Notes: generated by a model from the letters alone, not told the origin. Positions 9,464 to 18,373 are shown, counted from the stretch's first letter. The stretch is 64,000 nt of DNA from Bradyrhizobium sp. ISRA464 (GCF_029910095.1 NZ_CP094526.1:3720001-3784000); one strand, 5' to 3'. A program made the numbers and translations.

Positions 9464-9624
9464 TGCGCGGACTCGTCGCGGCGGATCTCGAGGTGCTCCG
9501 CGGCGAGTGCGCGATAATGCGCGGCCATTTCCTTGTAATGTTGCCGGGAGATCGGGTCGGTCGCGCTTTCGGCGCGACGCTCGAACATCTCGGCCTTTTC
9601 CTGCAGAACCTTTGCCTGGGACAT
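9454..9624 (-). CDS. Small hypothetical protein (56 aa), helical
   Basis: A 56-residue, highly charged, probably all-helical protein with the pattern EKAEMFERRAESATDP and HYKEMAAHYRALAAEHL. No function is recognised, though the repeated Ala/Glu/Arg heptad-like spacing suggests a short coiled coil. The ATG at 9624 was chosen from a longer open frame because only this part has protein-like composition. It overlaps the tail-to-tail monooxygenase gene by 10 nt and may be co-transcribed with the small membrane protein just upstream. Confidence 0.6.
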   Translation of the reverse strand: MSQAKVLQEKAEMFERRAESATDPISRQHYKEMAAHYRALAAEHLEIRRDESAHQA

Positions 9625-9641
9625 GGCTGTCCTCGCCTCAC

Positions 9642-9749
9642 TCAGACGAGACAAGCGACGTAGAGGATCGCGATACCCAGCACCGTGCCGATCGACCAAA
9701 GCGCCGGGTCCCAGCCTTCCGGCCGGGGCGTGTTTCCGAGCATGGACAT
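9642..9749 (-). CDS. Small single-span membrane protein (35 aa)
   Basis: A 35-residue peptide: a polar N-terminus followed by one hydrophobic helix, SIGTVLGIAILYVACLV, reaching the C-terminus. GGAG lies 7-8 nt before the ATG at 9749; a second in-frame ATG lies two codons in. It is 17 nt upstream of the 56-residue helical gene on the same strand and head-to-head with gatC. No function can be assigned; its size makes the call less certain. Confidence 0.5.
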   Translation of the reverse strand: MSMLGNTPRPEGWDPALWSIGTVLGIAILYVACLV

Positions 9750-9993
9750 GACGCGCTCCACATTCTTCCGTTTGGGAGAAGTAGGCGCCGTGAGTGTTTC
9801 GGGACGACTTCGTCGGGGGCACAAAGTGGTTTCGTCGTGGGGTGTTGCTGCCTGAATGCGCCTGATTTGGCAGGACGTTCGGCGCGGTCGCCGGGTAGTG
9901 GCTATCGCCCAAGCGGTCCGCCGCCGCGGTTGCGGTGCAAAACCGGGCTCTGCTATACGGCGGGCTGACCTTTCAGCCCCGAGGCCATATATA

Positions 9994-10281
9994 ATGTCCG
10001 TTGACGCCACAACCGTCCGCCGCATCGCGCATCTGGCGCGGATCGCGGTCAGCGACGCCGAAGTTCCCCATCTCCAGGGCGAGCTGAACGCGATCCTGGC
10101 CTTTGTCGAGCAGCTGTCGGAAGTGAACGTCGACGGCGTCGAGCCGATGACCTCGGTGACGCCGATGGAGATGAAGAAGCGTGCCGACGTGGTCAATGAC
10201 GGCGACATCGCCGATGCCATCGTCAGGAACGCGCCCGACACGATGAACCACTTCTTCCTAGTGCCGAAGGTGGTCGAGTAG
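9994..10281 (+). CDS. gatC: Aspartyl/glutamyl-tRNA amidotransferase subunit C
   Basis: This 95-residue subunit stabilises the GatCAB complex, which converts Glu-tRNA(Gln) and/or Asp-tRNA(Asn) to the amidated forms in the cytoplasm. The conserved features are [14 protein letters not shown] at the start, [21 protein letters not shown] in the middle and the short FFLVPKVVE tail that wraps around the partner subunits. Length is normal for the family. It heads the gat cluster, followed 26 nt later by a small CxxC protein and then gatA. Confidence 0.95.
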   Translation: MSVDATTVRRIAHLARIAVSDAEVPHLQGELNAILAFVEQLSEVNVDGVEPMTSVTPMEMKKRADVVNDGDIADAIVRNAPDTMNHFFLVPKVVE

Positions 10282-10307
10282 CTCTCTAATTCGGGAACGA
10301 CAGTCCG

Positions 10308-10538
10308 ATGTGTCTGCTCTGCGACGACGAGAAGGCCTACAAGGCCTATATGGACTTCCTCGATGCGATGGAGCGGAAGGGGAAGGTCGCCGATCCAAAT
10401 GAGGCGATGGACGCCGTGCTCGATCATCTCGAGGCGCTCGATGCGGCGCGCGCCAGGGAAAATGCCAACGCCCGGCAAGACGATCCCGCCAACGACAAGA
10501 CCCTGTCTCCGTTCTTTTGCAGCCCGATCAATAAATGA
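10308..10538 (+). CDS. Small CxxC protein encoded between gatC and gatA
   Basis: A 76-residue cytoplasmic-looking protein of unknown function that starts [14 protein letters not shown], so a CxxC pair sits at residues 2 and 5, and a third Cys lies close to the C-terminus. The middle is acidic and helical ([20 protein letters not shown]). Its stop overlaps the gatA start as ATGA, so gatA translation is probably coupled to it. That position suggests a link with the amidotransferase or with redox or metal control, but no function is established. Confidence 0.75.
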   Translation: MCLLCDDEKAYKAYMDFLDAMERKGKVADPNEAMDAVLDHLEALDAARARENANARQDDPANDKTLSPFFCSPINK

Positions 10539-12010
10539 CCGATTTGACATCGCTGACGATCGCCGAGGCCCGCCAGGGCCTCGCGAACAAGTCTTTCACC
10601 GCGCGCGAACTCACCGACGCCCATCTGGCGGCGATGGAATCGGCGCGCGTGCTCAATGCCTATGTGCTGGAAACGCCGGATCGCGCGCGCGAGATGGCGA
10701 AAGCCGCCGACGACAAGATCGCCAAGGGTGAGGGCGGTCCGCTCGCCGGCATTCCGCTCGGCATCAAGGATCTGTTCGCGACCCGCGATATCAGAACCAC
10801 CGCGTGCTCGAAGATCCTCGGCAATTTCCTGCCGCCCTACGAGTCGACCGTGACCTCGCAACTCTGGCGCGACGGCGCGGTGCTGCTCGGCAAGCTCAAC
10901 AACGACGAATTCGCAATGGGCTCGTCGAACGAGACGTCCTGCTTCGGCCCGGTGACCAATCCGTGGCGGCGCGACGGCTCCAACACCACGCTGGTGCCGG
11001 GCGGCTCGTCCGGCGGTTCGGCGTCGGCGGTGGCGGCATTGCTGTGCATGGGTGCGACCGCGACCGACACCGGTGGCTCGATCCGGCAGCCGGCGGCATT
11101 CACCGCAACCGTCGGCATCAAGCCGACCTATGGTCGCTGCTCGCGCTGGGGCATCGTGGCGTTCGCGTCCTCGCTCGACCAGGCCGGCCCGATCGCGCGC
11201 AGCGTCCGTGACTCCGCGATCCTGATGCGCTCGATGGCGGGCCACGATCCCAAGGACACCACGTCGGTCGATGTCGCCGTGCCGGATTACGAGGCCGCGA
11301 TCGGCAAGTCCGTGAAGGGCATGAGGATCGGCATCCCGAAGGAGTATCGCCTCGACGGCATGCCGGACGAGATCGAGAAGCTCTGGAGCGAAGGCGCCAA
11401 ATGGCTGAAGGCGGCCGGCGCTGAACTCGTCGAGGTGTCGCTGCCGCACACCAAATACGCGCTGCCGGCCTATTACATCGTGGCACCAGCCGAAGCTTCG
11501 TCGAACCTCGCGCGCTATGACGGCGTGCGCTACGGGCTGCGCGTTCCTGGCCGCGGCATCACCGAGATGTACGAGGGCACCCGCGCCGAAGGTTTTGGCG
11601 CGGAGGTGCGCCGCCGCGTGCTGATCGGCACCTATGTGCTGTCGGCCGGCTATTACGATGCCTATTATCTGCGCGCACAAAAAGTGCGCACGTTGATCAA
11701 GAAGGATTTCGAGGACTGCTTCGCCAAGGGCGTGAACGCGATCCTCACGCCGGCGACGCCGTCGGCGGCGTTCGGGATCGGCGAGAAAGCCGGCGCCGAT
11801 CCGGTCGAGATGTATCTCAACGACATCTTCACCGTGACCGTGAACATGGCCGGTCTGCCGGGCATCGCCGTTCCTGCCGGCAAGGACGCGCAAGGGTTGC
11901 CGCTCGGCCTGCAGTTGATCGGCCGTCCGTTCGACGAGGAGACGCTGTTCTCGCTCGGCGAGGTGATCGAGCAGGTCGCGGGCCGCTTCACGCCAGCGAA
12001 ATGGTGGTGA
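10535..12010 (+). CDS. gatA: Aspartyl/glutamyl-tRNA amidotransferase subunit A
   Basis: This 491-residue amidase-signature subunit releases ammonia from glutamine for the transamidation done by GatB. The Ser-cisSer-Lys triad is present: Lys in PLGIKDLF (about residue 77), the Ser cluster in [11 protein letters not shown] and the nucleophile in [12 protein letters not shown]. Length is standard. It is translationally coupled to the small CxxC gene upstream and is followed 3 nt later by a 96-residue hypothetical gene. Normally gatB follows closely; here an insertion sequence intervenes. Confidence 0.97.
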   Translation: MTDLTSLTIAEARQGLANKSFTARELTDAHLAAMESARVLNAYVLETPDRAREMAKAADDKIAKGEGGPLAGIPLGIKDLFATRDIRTTACSKILGNFLPPYESTVTSQLWRDGAVLLGKLNNDEFAMGSSNETSCFGPVTNPWRRDGSNTTLVPGGSSGGSASAVAALLCMGATATDTGGSIRQPAAFTATVGIKPTYGRCSRWGIVAFASSLDQAGPIARSVRDSAILMRSMAGHDPKDTTSVDVAVPDYEAAIGKSVKGMRIGIPKEYRLDGMPDEIEKLWSEGAKWLKAAGAELVEVSLPHTKYALPAYYIVAPAEASSNLARYDGVRYGLRVPGRGITEMYEGTRAEGFGAEVRRRVLIGTYVLSAGYYDAYYLRAQKVRTLIKKDFEDCFAKGVNAILTPATPSAAFGIGEKAGADPVEMYLNDIFTVTVNMAGLPGIAVPAGKDAQGLPLGLQLIGRPFDEETLFSLGEVIEQVAGRFTPAKWW

Positions 12011-12013
12011 GCG

Positions 12014-12304
12014 ATGGCGGATTTCTGGGCCAGTCTCGCTGACGCTGCGCCGGACAAGACGCTGTCGCCGCCGCTCGCCGCGCTGTGGTGGGCCGCCAAG
12101 GGTGATTGGGATCGGGCGCACAAGATCGTGCAAGACGAGAGCGATGCCAATTCGGCCTGGGTGCACGCCTATCTGCATCGGGTCGAGGGCGATCTCGGCA
12201 ATGCCGGCTACTGGTATCGTCGCGCCAGCCAGCCGGTCGCAAAGGACACGCTCGAGGCGGAGTGGGAGCGGATCGTCTCCGCGCTGTTGGCCGAGCGCAA
12301 TTGA
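12014..12304 (+). CDS. Conserved hypothetical protein (96 aa)
   Basis: A 96-residue soluble protein starting 3 nt after gatA, so it is probably in the same transcript. It is Trp-rich (ALWWAAKGDWDRAHKIVQ) and has a tetratricopeptide-like helix pair (WVHAYLHRVEGDLGNAGYWYRRA). This resembles short helical-repeat proteins, though no catalytic motif is visible. Function unknown. Confidence 0.75.
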   Translation: MADFWASLADAAPDKTLSPPLAALWWAAKGDWDRAHKIVQDESDANSAWVHAYLHRVEGDLGNAGYWYRRASQPVAKDTLEAEWERIVSALLAERN

Positions 12305-12401
12305 TGGTGCCGAGGCACCGCGATCGTTAACCCTGTTTTGCCCGCCATGCGGGCGTCCAGAAGCAGCGTCTTTGTGCCGGACGCGCCGGAACGTGCTCTG
12401 T

Positions 12402-12542
12402 CATCTATAACCGCACGCCCTTCGTGTTCGGCAAGACGTCCTTCGACGCGCTGTGCAGCGACATTAATCCCTAGCTGATCGCGGGCGGGGCGGATGCCCT
12501 GCGCTCGAACACGGCGTATCAATCGTTCCGGCGCGGCCTCTG
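12402..12542 (+). pseudogene. Decayed coding remnant upstream of the IS element
   Basis: One frame here has protein-like codon use and composition (NRTPFVFGKTSFDALCSDIN, then after a TAG stop LIAGGADALRSNTAYQ) and ends in TGA at 12540-12542. The internal stop and lack of any start argue that it is the tail of a disrupted gene. Its family was not recognised. It lies between the gatA cluster and the IS200/IS605 element, so the insertion or related rearrangement may have broken it. Confidence 0.4.
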
Positions 12543-12584
12543 ATCTCGTTTACTCGGCGAACGCCCTAACCAAGCCTGCTAAGC

Positions 12585-13207
12585 CCCCGCCTATGGCGGG
12601 GCGAAAACCGGCAGTTCTACAGCTGCGGGAATGAAGTCATGGAGTCTCCTTGGGGAACCGCCAAGAACCCTCAAGGAGACCATGATGGAAGCAGAGTACA
12701 ATCATCTTAATCACGCGACTTGGGAGTGCAAGTACCACGTCGTGTTTACGCCGAAGTACCGCAAGAAGCTGCTGTTCGGGAAGATCAAGCGACATCTGGG
12801 CCAGGTATTTCACGATCTGGCACGACGGAAGGAGTGCCGGATCGAGGAAGGTCACCTGATGCCGGATCATGTCCACATGCTGATATCGATACCTCCGAAA
12901 TATTCGGTGGCGCAGATCATCGGGTATATGAAGGGGAAGAGTTCGATCTGGATCGCGCAGAACGTCGAACGGAAGATGCGAAATTTCCTGGGCCACAAAT
13001 TCTGGGCACGCGGATATTTTGTCACGACCGTCGGCCGCGATGAGGAAATGATCCGGGCCTACATCAAGAATCAGGAAATGGCCGACCAGCAACTGGATCA
13101 GTTTGAGCTAAAGATTTCAGCTGCCCCAAAATCCAAGCAATCGTCCTAACATCCCTTAAAACCGCCTTTGGCGGTTCCCAATCAAACCTCCAGCTTTGCT
13201 GGAGGTT
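12585..13207 (+). mobile_element. IS200/IS605-family insertion sequence (tnpA only)
   Basis: The element holds one Y1 transposase gene and the subterminal hairpins of this family. At the left is CCCCGCC-TAT-GGCGGGG (12585-12601). At the right are AACCGCC-TTT-GGCGGTT (13160-13176) and a 10-bp stem AACCTCCAGC-TTT-GCTGGAGGTT (13185-13207). There are no inverted-repeat ends or target duplication, as expected for single-strand peel-and-paste transposition. Exact ends cannot be fixed without an empty site; they lie slightly outside the hairpins. Confidence 0.8.
12682..13149 (+). CDS. tnpA: IS200/IS605 family transposase TnpA (Y1 HUH)
   Basis: A 155-residue single-tyrosine HUH transposase that cuts and rejoins single-stranded IS ends. 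The HUH pair is in MPDHVHMLISI (about residue 65), and the nucleophilic Tyr lies in the helix RAYIKNQEM near residue 133. The start at 12682 (two Met codons) follows AAGGAG at the right distance. Length matches IS200-type TnpA, and no tnpB is present. Confidence 0.92.
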   Translation: MMEAEYNHLNHATWECKYHVVFTPKYRKKLLFGKIKRHLGQVFHDLARRKECRIEEGHLMPDHVHMLISIPPKYSVAQIIGYMKGKSSIWIAQNVERKMRNFLGHKFWARGYFVTTVGRDEEMIRAYIKNQEMADQQLDQFELKISAAPKSKQSS

Positions 13208-13215
13208 ATTGGCTC

Positions 13216-13315
13216 CTCATCCTGAGGAGCCCGCAAGGCGGGCGTCTCGAAGGATGTAGGCTACAGATGGGCCTCATGGTTCGAGACGCGCGTTCCGCGC
13301 TCCTCACCATGAGGG
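13216..13315. repeat. Dispersed palindromic repeat, family A (copy 1)
   Basis: An imperfect 100-nt palindrome starting CTCATCCTGAGG and ending CTCACCATGAGG, with internal GTCTCGAAGGATG and GGTTCGAGAC segments. A second copy in the opposite orientation lies at 37553-37655. It occupies the space between the IS element and gatB. Such GC-rich bacterial interspersed palindromes can fold in RNA and act as transcript boundaries. Confidence 0.7.
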
Positions 13316-13416
13316 ACAAATGCCCCCGCGCGGGCTGTAAGGCGGCTTGACTGCCGCGGTCGGTTGCGCGAAGCCCAATTCATCCCAGATATCACTTTAT
13401 CCGGAAAACGAGATCC

Positions 13417-14904
13417 ATGACCGCATCTGCCGCACCCCATAAACTGATCAAAGGCGCGACCGGCGACTGGGAGGTCGTGATCGGCATGGAGATCCATGCC
13501 CAGGTCACCTCGAACTCAAAGCTGTTCTCGGGCGCATCGACCGCGTTCGGCGGAGATCCCAATTCCCACGTCTCGCTGGTCGATGCCGCGATGCCGGGTA
13601 TGCTGCCTGTCATCAACGAGGAGTGCGTCCGCCAGGCGGTGCGCACCGGTCTCGGGCTGAATGCGAAGATCAACCTGCGCTCGGTGTTCGACCGCAAGAA
13701 CTATTTCTATCCGGACTCGCCGCAGGGCTACCAGATCAGCCAGTACAAGTCGCCGATCGTGGGCGAGGGCGAGGTGCTGCTTGAGCTCGACGGCGGCCGC
13801 AGCGTCACCGTCGGGATCGAGCGGCTGCATCTGGAGCAGGATGCCGGCAAGTCGCTGCACGATCAGTCGCCGACGATGTCCTATGTCGACCTCAACCGCT
13901 GCGGCGTCGCGCTGATGGAGATCGTCTCCAAGCCCGACATCCGCGATGCCGAGCAGGCCAAGGCCTATGTGACCAAGCTGCGCTCGATCCTGCGCTACCT
14001 CGGCACCTGCGACGGCGACATGGAGAAGGGCAATCTGCGCGCCGACGTCAACGTGTCGGTGCGCCGCTTTGGCGAGACCGCATTCGGCACCCGCTGTGAA
14101 ATCAAGAACATGAATTCGGTCAACTTCATCGGCCAGGCGATCGAGTACGAGGCGCGGCGCCAGATCGAGATCATCGAGGACGGCGGCAGCATCGACCAGG
14201 AGACCCGCCTGTTCGATCCCAACAAGGGCGAGACGCGCTCGATGCGCTCCAAGGAGGAGGCGCACGATTACCGTTACTTCCCGGATCCGGATCTGCTGCC
14301 GCTCGAGTTCACCCAGGCCTTCGTCGACGATCTCAAGGCGCATCTGCCGGAGCTGCCGGACCAGAAGAAGATCCGGTTTATTGCGGGCTTCGGTCTGTCG
14401 CCCTATGATGCGAGCGTGCTGGTCGCCGAGCGCGAGAGCGCCGACTTCTACGAGACGGTGCTGTCCGGCCTCGCCGACAAGACACGCGACGGCAAGCTCG
14501 CCGCCAACTGGGTGATCAACGAGCTGTTCGGCCGACTGAACAAGGAGAGCCGCGACATTGCATCGTCGCCGGTGTCGGCTGCGCAGCTTGGCGCGATCGT
14601 CGATTTGATCGGTGAGGGGACGATTTCCGGCAAGATCGCCAAGGACTTGTTCGAGATCGTCTGGCAGGAAGGCGGCGATCCGCGGGAGCTTGTCGAGACG
14701 CGCGGCATGAAGCAGGTCACCGACCTCGGCGCGATCGAGAAGGTGGTCGACGACATCATCGCGGCCAATCCGGACAAGGTCGCGCAAGCCAAGGCGAAGC
14801 CGCAAATGGTCGGCTGGTTCGTCGGTCAGGTGATGAAGTCGTCCGGCGGCAAGGCGAACCCGCAGGCGGTGAACGACCTGCTCAAGTCCAAGCTCGGCAT
14901 CTGA
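13417..14904 (+). CDS. gatB: Aspartyl/glutamyl-tRNA amidotransferase subunit B
   Basis: This 495-residue subunit binds the mischarged tRNA, activates the side chain with ATP and performs the amidation. Seen are the catalytic-domain signature [13 protein letters not shown] and KLFSG near the N-terminus, the [13 protein letters not shown] segment, the RADVNVSV strand, and the C-terminal YqeY tail domain ending in [18 protein letters not shown]. It should act with GatC and GatA encoded upstream, but it is now separated from gatA by 1.4 kb containing an IS200/IS605 element, so it probably relies on its own promoter. Confidence 0.97.
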   Translation: MTASAAPHKLIKGATGDWEVVIGMEIHAQVTSNSKLFSGASTAFGGDPNSHVSLVDAAMPGMLPVINEECVRQAVRTGLGLNAKINLRSVFDRKNYFYPDSPQGYQISQYKSPIVGEGEVLLELDGGRSVTVGIERLHLEQDAGKSLHDQSPTMSYVDLNRCGVALMEIVSKPDIRDAEQAKAYVTKLRSILRYLGTCDGDMEKGNLRADVNVSVRRFGETAFGTRCEIKNMNSVNFIGQAIEYEARRQIEIIEDGGSIDQETRLFDPNKGETRSMRSKEEAHDYRYFPDPDLLPLEFTQAFVDDLKAHLPELPDQKKIRFIAGFGLSPYDASVLVAERESADFYETVLSGLADKTRDGKLAANWVINELFGRLNKESRDIASSPVSAAQLGAIVDLIGEGTISGKIAKDLFEIVWQEGGDPRELVETRGMKQVTDLGAIEKVVDDIIAANPDKVAQAKAKPQMVGWFVGQVMKSSGGKANPQAVNDLLKSKLGI

Positions 14905-14931
14905 GCCAACGACGCGACGATGTCGTCTCCG

Positions 14932-14978
14932 GAGCATGATCCTTCCCGAAAGCGGTCTCGCGCTTCCGGATCATGCTC
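14932..14978. repeat. Palindromic repeat / hairpin after gatB
   Basis: GAGCATGATCC (14932-14942) pairs perfectly with GGATCATGCTC (14968-14978), and an inner AAGCG/CGCTT pair extends the fold. There is no clear T-run, so it is not a standard intrinsic terminator. This type of GAGCATGATCC element is familiar as a dispersed repeat in Rhizobiales. It may still end or protect the gatB transcript. Confidence 0.65.
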
Positions 14979-15526
14979 TCGCAACGTCTCTTTTCGGCGT
15001 CGTCGCGGGCGCGTGATTGCACTGTGATTGCGCCTCACACCCTCCATTCGTCGTCGCGATGACGGCTGTCCTCCCGAATCGTCCGAGCCGCGATTCGTCC
15101 TCGGACCGGGCCTTCACGACCTCAAACGAGGCGAAAAGCGTCTTTCCCAAGAAAATTTTTTCGTTGCCAAAGTTTGCGACTCGGAGGCCGCGACGCGCCG
15201 CATTTCGACATCGCCGGCGACTCAAAGCGACGACGATCACGCTTCGATCATGTGAATGCGAATTCAAGAAGTGCCTGCAAAACGGGCGTTTCCTGCGATA
15301 TTGACAAATGCCGACGTCGACGGCTGCTGCACTTCTTGCATCGTCGCGCTTGCGCATCATCGATTTGACCGATGACGCGCGCTGCGCGTACGCCCATCGC
15401 TGCGTCAACACTTCCTTAAGCGGGACACTGTTTTTTTTGGCCTGTTGGTGTATTCGGAAAGAAGTGCATTTCGATTCCCGAGTGCACGCAGCGAAGTAAG
15501 AGCCATCTCACATACTGGAGGGCAAC
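14979..15526. other. Intergenic stretch upstream of the histone-like gene
   Basis: No convincing gene. Several overlapping open frames on both strands have atypical Arg/Ser-rich translations. The part just before 15527 becomes A/T-richer and includes a T8 run at 15431-15438, suggesting the promoter and leader of the small histone-like gene. Near its end GTGCA and TGCAC form a short inverted repeat around 14 nt. Confidence 0.45.
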
Positions 15527-15619
15527 ATGGCTAAGAAGGCTAAGAAGGCTAAGAAGGCGAAGAGCGCAGTGAAGAAGACTGCGAAGAAGACCCGCAAGGT
15601 CGCCAAGAAGAAGAAGTAA
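15527..15619 (+). CDS. Tiny lysine/alanine-rich histone H1-like protein (30 aa)
   Basis: A 30-residue peptide of almost only Lys, Ala, Thr and Val: MAKKAKKAKKAKS followed by AVKKTAKK and a Lys4 tail. The composition matches the tail repeats of bacterial H1-like/AlgP-type DNA-binding proteins, so it probably binds nucleic acid non-specifically. A good ribosome site (CTGGAGGGCAAC) precedes the ATG and there is long non-coding DNA on both sides, so it appears to be a stand-alone gene rather than a fragment. It falls below usual gene-finder length limits. Confidence 0.7.
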   Translation: MAKKAKKAKKAKSAVKKTAKKTRKVAKKKK

Positions 15620-16431
15620 GCCTTTCGCCTCGAGAGGATTGCCGGCAGCTTGATGCCGGCACGTCACGAGAGCCACCGGGCGGACTGCTGAGAGGCAAAT
15701 CCCACGCGAGGCTCTGGTTGACGAAAGAGGGTGTCGGCGAGACATCAGGTCAAACGGCTGGATCGTATTTCGGGAAGCTTCGCTTTCCAAAACCGGTCCG
15801 GCAGAAGAAACGAGAGATTTCTTCGTTCGGTGCGGAACCCTTCTGGTTCCGCAATTTCACCGGCGGGAATGCCCAGGTGAAATCTGGCCCTGACGTGTTC
15901 GCCGACCCCCTCGTTCCGGCGGCCCGCGCAGTCCGCGCCTTGGCGGCCTATTTCCCCAAAGTCCAGCTCTGATCGTCATCGGCCCGCGGCGCCTCGCGTT
16001 TTCTGAGTGCGCGCGCCAGCTGCATCCATGACGATGAACTGTCGGCCGTTCCTGGGCGGCCTCTCATCAAACTCCAAACCGATCACGCGCGGCCATGGCC
16101 GCGGCATGCAGTGGCGTGCTGCCATTGTCCGCAATGGTTATCGTTGTCCGAAAAGCCAGGGTAAACCAGCGTTCACGAATGCGCAGAAGTGCCTGTGGCA
16201 CAGGCACTTCTGCGCTTTCCCAGATCGCGGCGCGCGCCCCGAATTTACATCCCGTTCATCGCGATACTTAAACCGCTCTTCAAACTTGATGGGCCATGAT
16301 CACCCCAACAAGCCGGCAAACGGCGAGCGCATGATCCGCGGGATCAGCGCGGAGACAGACGGGCGTTTTGACAGTGGACGGGGGCCGCGCTCGGGGGAGG
16401 GCGGTCAACAATAATAAGGGGAGTTGCGACA
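15620..16431. other. 812-nt stretch without a recognisable gene
   Basis: Open frames occur but none has recognisable protein character. The distinctive element is the perfect 35-nt palindrome at 16181-16215. The last 25 nt contain a strong GGGGAG ribosome site for the next gene. Confidence 0.5.
16181..16215. repeat. Perfect 17-bp inverted repeat with a 1-nt centre
   Basis: GCGCAGAAGTGCCTGTG is followed by a single G and then its exact reverse complement. Perfect arms with almost no loop are poor for an RNA hairpin but suit a dimeric protein site, a cruciform or a replication-generated palindrome. No T-run follows, so it is not a terminator. The nearest gene starts 217 nt to the right. Confidence 0.9.
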
Positions 16432-16698
16432 ATGTTTCAGGGGGTCATCGATCAGGACACGGCCGTTCCGGTCGCGGCGACTGCGATCCAGGACGTGCTG
16501 TTCGAGCGCGGACTGTATTGGGCGAGCGGCCGCTCCGGCGTGGTCAATCTCGTCGCAGCGCACAAATGGTTCAACCTGGCGGCCCTCAAGGGGCGCACCG
16601 ACGCTATCGCACTGCGCCGCGAGGTCGCCGAGCAGATGTCCGACGTCGAGATCGCTACCGCCCAGCGCGAAGCCCGCGCCTGGATGACGACGAACTAA
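16432..16698 (+). CDS. Hypothetical protein with a Sel1-like motif (88 aa)
   Basis: An 88-residue protein containing AAHKWFNLAALKGRTDAI, which closely resembles one Sel1/TPR-like repeat (xxYKWFxLAAxxGxxxA). The rest (LFERGLYWASGRSG before, ALRREVAEQMS after) continues the helical pattern. The start follows AAGGGGAGTTGCGACA. It may be a small protein-interaction module; no partner is evident. It converges on the TSUP gene. Confidence 0.7.
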   Translation: MFQGVIDQDTAVPVAATAIQDVLFERGLYWASGRSGVVNLVAAHKWFNLAALKGRTDAIALRREVAEQMSDVEIATAQREARAWMTTN

Positions 16699-16742
16699 CG
16701 GATTGGTCTTGATGCGGGGGCCATCGGCCCCCTCGTGATACC

Positions 16743-17504
16743 CTAAAGCCAATATCGGGCCGCATAGATCACGGTCATTACCGCGCCGGCCACGATCACG
16801 AATTGCCTGACGATGTGGCCCGGAAGAATCCGGATCAGGTGACCGCCGGCATATCCGCCGACCATCGCGCCGACCAGCATCGCTCCGGTCTCGGGCCAGC
16901 GCACTGCTCCCTGCATGATGAAGATGAGGGTGGCGGCGCACGCGACGCAGGCCGCAAGCAGGTTCTTCAGCGCCTTTATCGCCCTGATATCGTTCGGCTC
17001 GGTGATCGACAGCACCGCGGTCAGGATGACGCCGAGGCCGGCGCCGAAGAAGCCTCCATAGACGCACGCCAGTCCGAGGACAGCACTGCTCGAGCCTGTC
17101 GACGACAGGGCGGCCTTCTGACGCCGGACGCTCCAGGGCTGGATTTGCGGTGCGACGGCGAACAGCAAGGTCGCAAACGCGATCAGGGCCGGCACCGGCA
17201 GCGCGAATAGCCGTTCCGGAAGCAGCAGCAGGACGACGGCGCCAACCGTTCCGCCGAGCAGGGCGACGATGACGAAGACCATCGCCCGCAGGCTGGGCGG
17301 CGGCAGCTTGCCGCGATCGGCGAGCGCCGCGATCAAATGCCCCGGCGAGATCGCAACCGCGTTCGATGCGTTGGCGATGACCGGCGGCAAACCCGCAGCC
17401 AGCATCGCCGGAAAGGTGATCAGCGTCGCGCCGCCTGCCAGCGCGTTGATCAAGCCTCCCGCGACACCGGCCGTCACCAGCAGCACGCCTGTCTGCCCAT
17501 CCAT
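16743..17504 (-). CDS. TSUP family (TauE/SafE) membrane exporter
   Basis: A 253-residue integral membrane protein with about eight hydrophobic segments in two related halves. GVAGGLINALAGGATLITFP at the N-terminus is the family signature, mirrored in the second half by YGGFFGAGLGVILT. TSUP proteins move sulfite, sulfoacetate or other small sulfur anions, but the substrate here is unknown. It lies 70 nt downstream of the AraC-type regulator on the same strand. Confidence 0.85.
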   Translation of the reverse strand: MDGQTGVLLVTAGVAGGLINALAGGATLITFPAMLAAGLPPVIANASNAVAISPGHLIAALADRGKLPPPSLRAMVFVIVALLGGTVGAVVLLLLPERLFALPVPALIAFATLLFAVAPQIQPWSVRRQKAALSSTGSSSAVLGLACVYGGFFGAGLGVILTAVLSITEPNDIRAIKALKNLLAACVACAATLIFIMQGAVRWPETGAMLVGAMVGGYAGGHLIRILPGHIVRQFVIVAGAVMTVIYAARYWL

Positions 17505-17574
17505 CCTTCACCCCCCGTCGGGTGAGGGATAGCTGGGCGCATGCAGGTCCGTCTGGAACGTCTGTGACCGCGTA

Positions 17575-18294
17575 TCAATCGCGCCAGTAGCCGCCCGGCG
17601 TCGTGCCAAACGTTCGGCGGAAGCGCCGGGTGAGGTGGCTCTGATCCGAAAAACCTGCCTCGGCTGCCACCGCGGCGATCGGCCAGCCTTGCCTGAGCAA
17701 TCGCCGGGCCAGGTTCAGCCGGGCCAGCATCCGGAACGTATGTGGTGCGATGCCGAGCTCGCGCGTCACCAGGCGGGTGAATCCTTCCCGGCTGCGTCCA
17801 AGCCTTGCGGCGATGTCGCCGATCCGCTCCACGCTATCGGTCAAGCGCTCACCGAGCATCGCCTTGTCTGTTGTCACGGAGACCCGAACGCGTTCGTGGG
17901 ACAGCACCTCGTCCGCGATCTCCAGGATATGTTCGGGAGATATGTCGGCGGCGTCTTGCCAGCGCTGCGCGAAACGCGAGACCAGAACGGTCGACGGGGA
18001 GCGGCTGGCCGGAACATAGGCGTTCAGGCAAACCGTGTCCTTGTCCGACGTCGGCGTCGGAGCATGCAGCAGGCCGGCTGGAATGATCGCCGCATGGCGC
18101 GCCGGCACCGTCACCGTCGCACCGTTGATGCGAAAGGCGCGAGAGCCCGATAGGACGAGCACGATCTGGGTCTCGTCATGGAAGTGCGGTCTGAGACCAA
18201 GCGAGCCCGCACCGCGCCAGGATGCGAGCTCAACGATACCGGCGACGTCCGTGCGCCGGTAATTCCATGTCGTGGCCGGGGCCGAGCCTGTCAT
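17575..18294 (-). CDS. AraC family transcriptional regulator
   Basis: A 239-residue regulator with an N-terminal cupin sensor (HFHDETQIVLVLSGSRAF, about residues 35-50) and a C-terminal double helix-turn-helix (IGDIAARLGRSREGFTRL; PIAAVAAEAGFSDQSHLTRR and the terminal FRRTFGTTPGGYW). The start at 18294 removes an Arg/Ser-rich upstream extension that overlaps the next gene. No strong ribosome site is visible, so the start is less certain than the identity. It is positioned to control the TSUP exporter or the MFS transporter upstream. Confidence 0.85.
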   Translation of the reverse strand: MTGSAPATTWNYRRTDVAGIVELASWRGAGSLGLRPHFHDETQIVLVLSGSRAFRINGATVTVPARHAAIIPAGLLHAPTPTSDKDTVCLNAYVPASRSPSTVLVSRFAQRWQDAADISPEHILEIADEVLSHERVRVSVTTDKAMLGERLTDSVERIGDIAARLGRSREGFTRLVTRELGIAPHTFRMLARLNLARRLLRQGWPIAAVAAEAGFSDQSHLTRRFRRTFGTTPGGYWRD

Positions 18295-18373
18295 CGCGAA
18301 CCACTGACCGGGGACCACGTCGGGTGAGCGGTCGAGCGTACCACACCACGCCGCGGAGACGTTATGCGAAGCC

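Noticed and set aside
14971..15411. 146-codon minus-strand frame after gatB
   Set aside because: Low-quality composition, overlaps the GAGCATGATCC repeat, and no family similarity.
15718..16414. Open frames of 84 and 135 codons
   Set aside because: Composition is not protein-like, there are no ribosome sites, and one runs across the perfect palindrome.
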